From: CAZJQD01 sp964548165 [NCBI: uncultured bacterium]
GTDB lineage: Bacteria > UBA8481
NCBI GenBank assembly: GCA_964548165.1
Contig: CAZJQD010000019.1
Span: forward strand, 1 to 64,000
Length of the DNA: 64,000 nucleotides
Direction: 5' to 3'
How positions within the stretch are numbered: position 1 is the first letter of the stretch; every line of letters starts with the position of its first letter. The notes under the pieces were generated by a model that saw only the letters and a list, made by a program, of their open reading frames with translations, did no database searches and was not told where the DNA came from. Below, piece after piece: positions 14,667 through 24,390 of the stretch. A program made the translations under genes and the position numbers.

Positions 14667-14827
14667 ACCACAGAGGCACAGAGACACGGAGAACGTCAGG
14701 ATCGAGGAAAGTATCAGGACCGGGCGCAGTCATGTCCGTCGATGTCCGATCGTCGCGGCGCCCCGTTGCGGAATTCGCTTTTCGTCCTCCGGTTTTGAGC
14801 TTCTCCGTGTCTCTGTGTCTCTGTGGT
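14667..14827. repeat. Long inverted repeat between hydroxylase and deaminase genes
   Basis: Two 27 nt arms, 14667-14693 and 14801-14827, are reverse complements with one mismatch and are separated by 107 bp. The arms have a CACAGAG-type core seen as a dispersed intergenic repeat in many environmental genomes. In RNA it could form a hairpin that ends the hydroxylase transcript or protects its 3' end. Confidence 0.8.
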
Positions 14828-14850
14828 TCAATTGACTTGCGAGGTCTGAC

Positions 14851-16236
14851 ATGACGCTTCTCATCAACAACATCCGGCACCTTGTGACGATGGACGACAG
14901 CGGCTCGGGTGCCGAGGACAACCTCAAGGGCGCCTCCATCCTGGTCGAGGGCCCCGCGATCAAGCGTGTCTTCAAGGCCGGCGAAGTCGTCGACGTCCCG
15001 CCCGGGACCGAGATCATCGACGCCTCGCATCACCTCGTCATGCCCGGCCTTGTGAACTGCCACCACCACTTCTACCAGACGCTCACCCGCAACATCCCCC
15101 CGGCCACCAACGCCAAGCTCTTCGACTGGCTCCTCTTCCTCTACGACATCTGGGCCTGCATGAGCCCGGAGGATCTCAAGGACGCCACCGCCATCGCCGC
15201 CTCCGAGCTCATCCTCTCGGGCTGCACCACCGCGCTCGATCACTTCTACGTCTTCCCGCACGGCGAGAACGGCTACTTCGACGCCGAGGTCGAGGGCGTG
15301 ATGCCTACAGGCCTGCGCCTGCACCTCACCCGCGGCTCCATGTCGCTCTCCCGGAAGGACGGCGGGCTCCCCCCGGATTCCGTCGTCCAGACCGACCGGC
15401 AGATCCTCGACCACACGCGGGCGATGGTGGCGAAGTACCACGACGATCGAAAGTTCGGCATGCTGCGCGTCGTTCCAGCACCTTGCTCGCCCTTCTCCGT
15501 CACGACGCAGATCATGAAGGACACGGCCGCCTACGCGACGGAGAAGAACCTGACGCTCCACACGCACCTGGCGGAGACCGAGGACGAGGACGCGTTCTGT
15601 CACAAGATGTTCGGCATGCGCCCGGTCGATTACATGGAGAGCGTCGGGTGGCTGCGCGAGGGCGCGATCTTCGCTCATTCCGTCTGGGTCAACCCGGGAG
15701 AGATCAAGCGGTACGCCCATCACAAGTGCGGCATCGCCCACTGCCCGACCTCCAACATGAGGCTCGGTTCCGGCATCGCGCCCATCGTCGAGATGCTAAG
15801 AGCCGGCGTCCGCGTCGGGCTCGGCGTCGACGGCTCCGCGTCCAACGACTCGAGCCACATGATCCAGGAGATGCGCCAGGCGCTCCTCCTTCAGCGCGTC
15901 ACCAAGGGCGCGGACTGCCTGACCGTCAGGGACGCCATCCGGCTCGGCACCACCGGCGGCGCCGAGGTGCTTCGGCGCGACGACGTCGGCCTGATCCGCG
16001 CCGGCATGGCCGCCGACATCATCGGCATCGACCTCGACGAGCTCGGCTACGCGGGCGCCCAGGACGATCCCCCCGGCGCCGTCGTCCTCTGCCACACCAA
16101 TCGCGTCGACTGGTCCGTCATCAACGGCCGCCCCGTCGTCCAGGGCGGCAAGCTCCTGACCGTCGACCTGCCCTCGCTCGTCGAGCGCCACAACCGGAAC
16201 GCCCACGCCCTCTACCGCCGCGCCGGCATCCGCTAA
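14851..16236 (+). CDS. 8-oxoguanine deaminase-like amidohydrolase
   Basis: 461 residues, metal-dependent amidohydrolase of the TrzN/AtzB/8-oxoguanine deaminase group. Metal and catalytic motifs are CHHHFYQTLTR (about residue 70), HTHLAETEDED (about 237), HCPTSNMRLGSG (about 296) and GVDGSASNDSS (about 325). The LFDWLLFLYDIWACMSPED block after the first His motif is typical of 8-oxoguanine deaminases, which convert 8-oxoguanine to urate plus ammonia. Position behind a molybdenum hydroxylase supports a purine salvage or breakdown role. Other aminohydrolase substrates remain possible. Confidence 0.85.
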   Translation: MTLLINNIRHLVTMDDSGSGAEDNLKGASILVEGPAIKRVFKAGEVVDVPPGTEIIDASHHLVMPGLVNCHHHFYQTLTRNIPPATNAKLFDWLLFLYDIWACMSPEDLKDATAIAASELILSGCTTALDHFYVFPHGENGYFDAEVEGVMPTGLRLHLTRGSMSLSRKDGGLPPDSVVQTDRQILDHTRAMVAKYHDDRKFGMLRVVPAPCSPFSVTTQIMKDTAAYATEKNLTLHTHLAETEDEDAFCHKMFGMRPVDYMESVGWLREGAIFAHSVWVNPGEIKRYAHHKCGIAHCPTSNMRLGSGIAPIVEMLRAGVRVGLGVDGSASNDSSHMIQEMRQALLLQRVTKGADCLTVRDAIRLGTTGGAEVLRRDDVGLIRAGMAADIIGIDLDELGYAGAQDDPPGAVVLCHTNRVDWSVINGRPVVQGGKLLTVDLPSLVERHNRNAHALYRRAGIR

Positions 16237-16319
16237 GTCCCAGGCGCCAGTCGGGCAGTCGTCGATGCACGCTCCGCGCGAACCCGCACATCGTCATTCC
16301 CCGCCTTCGCTTCCTCGGG

Positions 16320-16325
16320 GATAAT
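16320..16325 (+). promoter_or_regulatory. Candidate -10 element for a leaderless debranching-like gene
   Basis: GATAAT (5 of 6 to consensus) ends 7 nt before the ATG at 16333, and no Shine-Dalgarno is seen. The -35 side (TTCCCC at 16297-16302, 17 bp away) is weak. Confidence 0.35.
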
Positions 16326-16332
16326 CGAGCGC

Positions 16333-18252
16333 ATGCCGTTCGATTACAAAGCGGGATTGGAACGCACCTGGACGGAGACGGACGGCAGGGGGTCCTATGC
16401 GCGCGGCACCGCGAGCGGCCCCAATACGCGTCGCGACCATGGCCTGTTGATCTCGAGAAGCAAGGACGGCTTGGACCGCGTGCTTGTTCACCAGTTCGAG
16501 GAGTGGATCATCATCGGCGATCGCCGCTACCCCCTCAGCTCCACCATCTACCGAGATCTCGGGTCCCCCGCACGCGTGCTCATTCATCCCGAGGGACACC
16601 TTCTCCTCGAGTCCTTTCACTCCGCCCCCTTCCCTCGCTGGGTCTTCTCCCTCGGGGCGCACCGGCTGATCCGCACGATAAGACCCCTGGGAGGAGAACC
16701 GGGGCTCGTCGCCGAATACTTGCTCATCGTCGCGCCTACCGGCAGCAATCCGGGCGCGGCAACTTCCTCGAGCCCACAGGACGCCCGCCTGGAAATTCGC
16801 CCGCTTCTCTCTGGCAGAGGCACCCAGGACCTTATGCGCGAGAACCCCGGCCTGCCGGGCGTAAACTTATCCGCTCGCGGCGATTCCCTGTCCTGGAACG
16901 GAGGCCACGGCGACCACGACCTGCACCTCGTTTGGCCCGAGACCGCCTCGTGGCGCCCGGACGCGCACTGGTACCGCCATCTCAGGCTCGTAGCCGACAC
17001 CCGTGATGAAGAGTCGGTCTGGTCGCCAGGAATCCTGGAGATTCCTCTCCAGGCGGAGTGCCCCGGTTGGGTGAAGATGTGCGTCGCCACCGCGGCTCCC
17101 GGCGCCGCGATCGCGGCTCCAATTGTTTTCACGCACGATGCGCTGACTCCCGCCGCGGCAGGCGCCGCGTTCCGGCGCTCCATTTGCTGGCAGGATGCTT
17201 CGACCGCCCATTGTGTCGTGGAACCGGGAGGTGGCGCCATCGATCCCGCGCAGACCGTCTGGACGCTCCTCTGGTGCTCTCCTCTCCTGGTAGACACCGC
17301 GCTGGACGCGTTGACGAACGGAGTCTCCAGCGGCATCGACGACCAGCCGCTCGACGTGCAACTGGCATGGACCCTTGTACTTGCGGAGCGCGCCCGGCGC
17401 GGACGACGCGACGGGAAGGCGATCGCGGCTGCACTGGGACGCGTGGACGATATCCTGGAGGGCCGCCATCCGGCCGCCCTCTGTTCGCCGAGCCTCCTCT
17501 TGAAGGTTCGTAAGCCGGGACAAAGCTGGTGGGATCGGACCGGCGAATCCTCCCCGGATTCCTGGCGACCGTTCCCGGTGGATATCGAAGCGCTCTGGGC
17601 GAATGCCCTGGCCGCCGCGGAAATCCTGGCCGCGGTGGAAGGACGATCGATGAACGCCTCCTATGGCCGCCATTTCCTCGCGGTAGCTGACCTCCTGCGG
17701 CGCCTCTACTGGATGCCGGACCGAGCCACTCTCGCCGACACCCTGCTCCTCGAGGACGGCGAACTCCCGGGATCGACGGACGATCCACCGGACGATCGCC
17801 GCTCCAGGAGTCGACGCCTCTCCTCCGCGCCCGTCCTGGCCCAGGCCCTGCGCTTCGAGATCCTGCCGCCCTCGCGGGCGCGAGCCGTCCTGGAGACCAC
17901 GCGAAGACTGCTGGCCCTGGAGTCCCATCCGCGTACGCGACGTGAGCCGGGAACGCTCATTGGCCTGAGGGCTTTTGCCGACCAGCGTGCCGGCTATCCC
18001 CTGCTCCTCGCCCCCTGGCACATCGCCAGGGCTCGGCTCCTGCCGGGAAAACCCACGCCGGAGCTGACCGCGGCGGCGGCACTCCGCTTCTTCTCGCGGG
18101 GTGAAGACACCAGAGTGCCCCGGGTGCTGGATCCCATTCCGCCCATACCGCAAGCAAACCCCGGTTCACCCAACCGTTTCAGCGAGGCACCGGTCGCCAT
18201 CGACGCGCTGGCCGGCCTGCTCGCGGCCACCATCGCTCAAGGGGCAAGCTGA
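16333..18252 (+). CDS. Glycogen debranching enzyme-like protein (divergent amylo-alpha-1,6-glucosidase)
   Basis: 639 residues. The N-terminal 200 residues match the GDE N-terminal domain: ERTWTETDGRGSYARGTASG, NTRRDHGLLI, and VFSLGAHRLIRTI. The rest should be the alpha/alpha-barrel of the GDE C domain. Where relatives have TWMDA and then a PVEI-ALWYNAL block, this protein has SWWDRTGES and FPVDIEALWANALA, so the catalytic Asp region is kept but altered. It would trim branches of glycogen or a similar glucan in the cytoplasm. No signal peptide is seen. Substrate and even activity are uncertain because of the divergence. Confidence 0.75.
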   Translation: MPFDYKAGLERTWTETDGRGSYARGTASGPNTRRDHGLLISRSKDGLDRVLVHQFEEWIIIGDRRYPLSSTIYRDLGSPARVLIHPEGHLLLESFHSAPFPRWVFSLGAHRLIRTIRPLGGEPGLVAEYLLIVAPTGSNPGAATSSSPQDARLEIRPLLSGRGTQDLMRENPGLPGVNLSARGDSLSWNGGHGDHDLHLVWPETASWRPDAHWYRHLRLVADTRDEESVWSPGILEIPLQAECPGWVKMCVATAAPGAAIAAPIVFTHDALTPAAAGAAFRRSICWQDASTAHCVVEPGGGAIDPAQTVWTLLWCSPLLVDTALDALTNGVSSGIDDQPLDVQLAWTLVLAERARRGRRDGKAIAAALGRVDDILEGRHPAALCSPSLLLKVRKPGQSWWDRTGESSPDSWRPFPVDIEALWANALAAAEILAAVEGRSMNASYGRHFLAVADLLRRLYWMPDRATLADTLLLEDGELPGSTDDPPDDRRSRSRRLSSAPVLAQALRFEILPPSRARAVLETTRRLLALESHPRTRREPGTLIGLRAFADQRAGYPLLLAPWHIARARLLPGKPTPELTAAAALRFFSRGEDTRVPRVLDPIPPIPQANPGSPNRFSEAPVAIDALAGLLAATIAQGAS

Positions 18253-18367
18253 AACGGCGGCGAAGGTCGCCAGCCCGATTGTCCAGGTTCACCTCTCGCC
18301 GTGGCCGGGAGAAATTATACGGCCGAGTGCTCCTCGAAGTTCGATCGGCGGCGAACGTCACAGGTGA

Positions 18368-18373
18368 TAGAAT
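18368..18373 (+). promoter_or_regulatory. Candidate -10 element for a leaderless gene
   Basis: TAGAAT (5 of 6) lies exactly 6 nt before the GTG at 18380, and there is no Shine-Dalgarno. The -35 side is poor. Confidence 0.35.
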
Positions 18374-18379
18374 GAGCTC

Positions 18380-18760
18380 GTGAGACGACCTCTCCCCGAT
18401 CACCTGCGCTCATTCACGCTCCGCGGCGCGCGCCAGACCCTGAAGCACGTGCGGCGCATCACGGCATCGTGCCGCGAGGAGATGGAGCACCTGTGGCAGG
18501 AGCTGGGGCCGAACGCCGACCCGGATCGACTTCACCTCTTCTTCGTGCGCATGAACGTCGTCAAGGATCGCTGGTATCACGCCATGAAACTCCTGGGGAT
18601 ATGGCCTCGCAAGCTCTGGGAGGTCGATTTCAATGGCGGAGACGGGAGCTTCTACTCCTGGCGAACAGGAGACGAGGATATCAAGAGCATGCACCGGGAT
18701 CCCTACGCGACGTATCCCCGCCGCGTCACTGTTCCGAGCAAGCAGCGGAAGACAAAGTAG
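18380..18760 (+). CDS. Small protein, possibly DUF2203-like
   Basis: 126 residues from GTG. The stretch VKDRWYHAMKLLG, then LWEVDFNGGDGSFYSWRTGD, recalls DUF2203 proteins, which keep a VDF block followed by a W-R-x-GE motif, but the match is by eye only. It is Arg/Lys-rich with a basic C-terminus (RRVTVPSKQRKTK). It is transcribed towards the pilin gene, whose stop is 35 nt away. The function is unknown. Confidence 0.65.
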   Translation: MRRPLPDHLRSFTLRGARQTLKHVRRITASCREEMEHLWQELGPNADPDRLHLFFVRMNVVKDRWYHAMKLLGIWPRKLWEVDFNGGDGSFYSWRTGDEDIKSMHRDPYATYPRRVTVPSKQRKTK

Positions 18761-18795
18761 CCGGCGCCCAACCGGCCATCATGCAGGGGACTGGC

Positions 18796-19251
18796 TCAGC
18801 AGGGATTGCCGCTCGCCTGCCCGACGCGTCCCGACTGGCTTGAATAGAAGCGATAGTTGTCGGTTCCCTCGGAAGAGGATCCGTCGCACCCCTTGCCCCC
18901 ATCCACGCCGACGCAAATGGTGTAATTCGATCCATCGCCGTTGTAAAGATAGGCCTCCCCCCAGGGGGATGTGGGTGATGTCGCCATGTACTCCGAAACG
19001 ACAAAATTGGCGACATCGGTGCCGTTCGCTGTCGTGTACACCGGCAGGACCTTCTCGACGGAATAGTAGAGCGTCAAGGCTCCGTTGATGGACCCGAAGA
19101 CGCCGTCAACTTGGCCCACCTTCGAGGTGCAGAGCGCTCCGAAGAGCTTGGGGAGCGCGATCGCGGCCAGGACGCCGATGATGGCGACGACGACAAGCAA
19201 CTCGATAAGGGTGAATGCTCTCGATTTCCTTCGGGCTAGCACGTTGACCAC
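18796..19251 (-). CDS. Type IV pilin/pseudopilin-like protein (copy 1)
   Basis: 151 residues from GTG with AGGGAG upstream. The prepilin peptidase site is KSRAFTLIELLVVVAIIGVL: cleavage before Phe, Glu at +5 and a hydrophobic helix. The C-terminal domain is short and polar, with three cysteines near GGKGCDGSS and at the C-terminus (GNPC). It is a clear paralogue of the gene upstream (19346-19783): LPKLFGA-CT-KVGQVDGV-GSIN-AL is shared. It may be a type II secretion or type IVa pilus subunit. It lies just beyond the terminator of the other copy, so it may need its own weak promoter or read-through. Confidence 0.9.
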   Translation of the reverse strand: MVNVLARRKSRAFTLIELLVVVAIIGVLAAIALPKLFGALCTSKVGQVDGVFGSINGALTLYYSVEKVLPVYTTANGTDVANFVVSEYMATSPTSPWGEAYLYNGDGSNYTICVGVDGGKGCDGSSSEGTDNYRFYSSQSGRVGQASGNPC

Positions 19252-19291
19252 TCGACTCCCTGGATCTGGATTCCACCACTGGATAACAAAA

Positions 19292-19318
19292 GGGCGCCCG
19301 GAGGAACTCCGGGCGCCC
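19292..19318 (-). terminator. Rho-independent terminator of the upstream pilin gene
   Basis: A perfect 12 bp stem (19292-19303 with 19307-19318) around the loop GAA; reading on the minus strand it is followed by TTTTG. It lies between the two pilin genes and would attenuate expression of the second. Confidence 0.85.
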
Positions 19319-19345
19319 CGAAAGACCGTGTTGATACCGCTGTGA

Positions 19346-19783
19346 TTACATCGGGAAGGTGCTGGTCTCCATCACCTTGCCAGACGCGGAGGAGTAATAG
19401 CGATAGCCGTCATTGCCTGCCGTGGAGGTGCCGTCGCAACCCTTGCCACCATCGACAACGGCCATGACGGAATAGGTCGAACCGTCACCCGTGTACTTGT
19501 AGGCGGCATTCCAGGGGCTCGAAGGAGCCGACGCCATGTACTTCGTCACGAGATAGACGTCGACATTCGCGTTGGTTGCGGTGATGGGGTAACCGTTGCT
19601 CGTGTTGTCGGCATAGTACATGGCCAGCGCCGCGTTGATGGAGCCGATCACGCCGTCGACCTGTCCGACCTTCGCCGTGCAGATCGCTCCGAACAGCTTC
19701 GGCAACGCGATTGCGGCAAGAATTCCGATGATGGCAACCACCACCAGAAGCTCGATGAGCGTGAAGCCCTTCTGTTTTCTCAT
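19346..19783 (-). CDS. Type IV pilin/pseudopilin-like protein (copy 2)
   Basis: 145 residues. The prepilin motif is KQKGFTLIELLVVVAIIGIL, with cleavage after Gly, Glu at +5 and a typical N-terminal helix. The rest is a short globular domain with Thr/Ser/Asn-rich loops and GGKGCDGTS. It would be processed by a prepilin peptidase and assembled into a pilus or pseudopilus; no assembly genes are in the window. AAGGAGAGG precedes the start. A sigma-54 type promoter lies about 90 nt upstream of the start and a strong terminator follows. Size suggests a minor or short major pilin. Confidence 0.92.
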   Translation of the reverse strand: MRKQKGFTLIELLVVVAIIGILAAIALPKLFGAICTAKVGQVDGVIGSINAALAMYYADNTSNGYPITATNANVDVYLVTKYMASAPSSPWNAAYKYTGDGSTYSVMAVVDGGKGCDGTSTAGNDGYRYYSSASGKVMETSTFPM

Positions 19784-19884
19784 AACCCGGCACCTCTCCT
19801 TTTTGTACTCCGCCCCGAATCGGGGTCGATATTTGAGCCCGAACTGGACGATCCCGCTCGGGCCTTCATTCTAGGCAGAATAGA

Positions 19885-19900
19885 AGCAAGTCTTGTGCCT
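19885..19900 (-). promoter_or_regulatory. Sigma-54 (-24/-12) promoter for the pilin gene
   Basis: On the minus strand the sequence reads AGGCAC-AAGAC-TTGCT, with GG and GC exactly 10 nt apart as in the TGGCAC-N5-TTGCA consensus. Transcription would start near 19874, giving a leader of about 90 nt. Pilin genes are commonly RpoN-dependent in other bacteria. Confidence 0.65.
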
Positions 19901-19978
19901 CAATCCAACCTACTGCATATTCTTTAGTTCCGCTCCATAGCTCATCATCTGAGGCGCAAAGCCGTCAGTGACCCGTCT

Positions 19979-20006
19979 CCCTGGTGTCGGAATCCCGACA
20001 CCGGGG
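19979..20006 (-). terminator. Hairpin terminator after ppdK
   Basis: A 12 bp stem (one G-T pair) with loop AATC begins 10 nt after the ppdK stop. No clear U-run follows on the minus strand, so it may be a 3' end processing structure. Confidence 0.55.
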
Positions 20007-20015
20007 ATATGGCCG

Positions 20016-22820
<2,805 letters not shown>

Positions 22821-22882
22821 GGAAATACGTCCTCCTGAAAGGGGCCCCTCCTCTGGAGGGGGGTCTGAAATTGATTCGAAAC

Positions 22883-22910
22883 ACGATACGGGCCCCGCAA
22901 AGCGTGTCAA
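22883..22910 (-). promoter_or_regulatory. Probable ppdK promoter
   Basis: On the minus strand TTGACA (22905-22910), a 16 bp spacer and TATCGT (22883-22888). The leader contains a perfect 7 bp GC hairpin at 22845-22861 just before the Shine-Dalgarno AGGAGGACG. Confidence 0.6.
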
Positions 22911-22946
22911 ATGAGAACTGAAACGCCGGGAAAGGAATTGGGGATA

Positions 22947-23072
22947 AGGGGGGTCAGGCTTACACATTTACACATTGACCATTATTGGCGATAACTCTTG
23001 TTATATCAGGTGCCTTAATGCTACCGATGGCTCAACGGCTCCCGCGTGCAAATGGGAAAGCCTGACCCCCCT
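22947..23072. repeat. 126 bp palindrome-ended element (MITE or REP-like remnant)
   Basis: Perfect 15 bp terminal inverted repeats (AGGGGGGTCAGGCTT at 22947-22961 and its complement at 23058-23072) enclose 96 bp with no gene. GGGGTCAGGC-type ends are familiar from REP/RAYT-associated and similar small elements. The right end supplies two bases of the gshA stop codon. Confidence 0.75.
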
Positions 23073-24390
23073 ACCCCCTGTAGTTATTCCATTCTTTCAC
23101 AAACTCGGCGGGGTCAGCGGACTCTGCCAGTAGTCGTCGAGCCCTGTCCACGGGCGCGTCCATCGTCTCGATCCGGGCCATCAACTTCTTCATGCTCCAC
23201 TCGCAGGTCCAGGTCCGAATGGTGGCGTTGATGAGCTCACGGGCCCAGGCGGCCAGGGTCCTCCCCTGGAAGACCCCGCGTAACCCCTCGCGGATCGCGA
23301 TGTCACGCATCGCGGTGAACTCGCCGACCGAGAGGTGGCCCAGCAAGTCGAAGATGGCCTGGATCTCACCGTACAGGATCGAACTCCAGAAGCACGGCAC
23401 CGTCGCCAGTAGATACGGCTGCGGGCTGTCCAGCGATCGGATCTCGAGGAAGCGCTTGAGCCTGGCCTCGGGAAAGGCCTGCGTCATGATCGTCTCCAGG
23501 TCATAGACCGTCGGGCGCGCTTCCTTCATCAGCCTCCTGAGCGTCCAGCCGGTACCGTCCTCGAATCGCCCCTCGCGTTCCACGAACATCAGCGGCATGT
23601 CCATGAGCCACGCCGCGTAATCCTCCAATCCCACGTCGCGGTGAAGCATGAACTCGGGGACGTTACACCGTTCCTCGTCGGTCTCGGTCCAGATGCGGGC
23701 GCGCCACGTCGCATACGGAAGAGGCCGACCCTCGGCGATGCCGGAGGCGGCGAAGAGGGCCTGGGCAATCGGCGTGCAGAGAACGGCCGCACGGAGCTTA
23801 CGCATCGCATCGGCGCCATCGGCGTAATCCACCGCCACCTGGCAGCCGGCCGTCATCTTCATCATGAAATGGGCCAGCCGGCCCTTGCGGGCAAGATACG
23901 GGGCCATGGCGCCGTAGCGAGCCTTGGGAACCCAGGCGATCTCTTCGACCGACGAGAACGGCTGGTACCCGAGGCCCAGGTAGACGGCCCCGACCGCGGC
24001 CGCGCAATCATCGAGCTCGGCGCCCGCCGCCCGGGCGCGATCCATGAGCACGCTGATCGTCTTCTCGGGAGCGCTGGAGAATTCCGTCTGGCCGCCGGGC
24101 TCGAGCGTGATCATGGCGCCTTGGCGCTCCAGCCACGTGATGCGGCCGTTCTCCCGGCCCGCTGTCCACCCGTGCCGCTCGACCATCAGCCCCAGGATCG
24201 CCTCGACGCCTCCGGGACCGTCGTAGGGTATGGCACGACCGTCCGATAGTCGGACTCCCAGCCGTTCATACTCCATCCCCACCTTGAACTGATCGCGCGG
24301 CTTCGCGTGCCGCTCGAGGTGCGCGACGATGTCCGCCTGCGACGTCACCACCTGCTTCAACTCTTCGCCGCCCTCGATCTTCGTCGTCAT
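23071..24390 (-). CDS. gshA: Glutamate-cysteine ligase (plant/proteobacterial GCS2-type)
   Basis: 439 residues. It makes gamma-glutamylcysteine, the first step of glutathione synthesis. The N-terminal MEYERLGVRL block, WLERQGAMITLEPGGQTEFS, and FMMKMTAGCQVAVDYAD are hallmarks of the PF04107 plant-like ligases. The start ATG overlaps the stop of the ABC transporter gene (ATGA), so it is the last gene of the dapF-ABC-ABC-gshA operon. A gloB-like gene at 63.6-64 kb fits a glutathione-using cell; no gshB is in the window. Its stop codon overlaps the end of a palindromic element, so the last residues could have been altered by its insertion. Confidence 0.94.
   Translation of the reverse strand: MTTKIEGGEELKQVVTSQADIVAHLERHAKPRDQFKVGMEYERLGVRLSDGRAIPYDGPGGVEAILGLMVERHGWTAGRENGRITWLERQGAMITLEPGGQTEFSSAPEKTISVLMDRARAAGAELDDCAAAVGAVYLGLGYQPFSSVEEIAWVPKARYGAMAPYLARKGRLAHFMMKMTAGCQVAVDYADGADAMRKLRAAVLCTPIAQALFAASGIAEGRPLPYATWRARIWTETDEERCNVPEFMLHRDVGLEDYAAWLMDMPLMFVEREGRFEDGTGWTLRRLMKEARPTVYDLETIMTQAFPEARLKRFLEIRSLDSPQPYLLATVPCFWSSILYGEIQAIFDLLGHLSVGEFTAMRDIAIREGLRGVFQGRTLAAWARELINATIRTWTCEWSMKKLMARIETMDAPVDRARRLLAESADPAEFVKEWNNYRG

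Noticed and set aside
12461-14671. A 736-codon minus-strand frame opposite the molybdopterin subunit
   Set aside because: Same GC-driven shadow; low-complexity Asp/Leu/Gly/Val composition and no start signal.
16867-18153. A 428-codon minus-strand frame opposite the debranching-like gene
   Set aside because: Arg/Gly-rich shadow with no recognisable motif.
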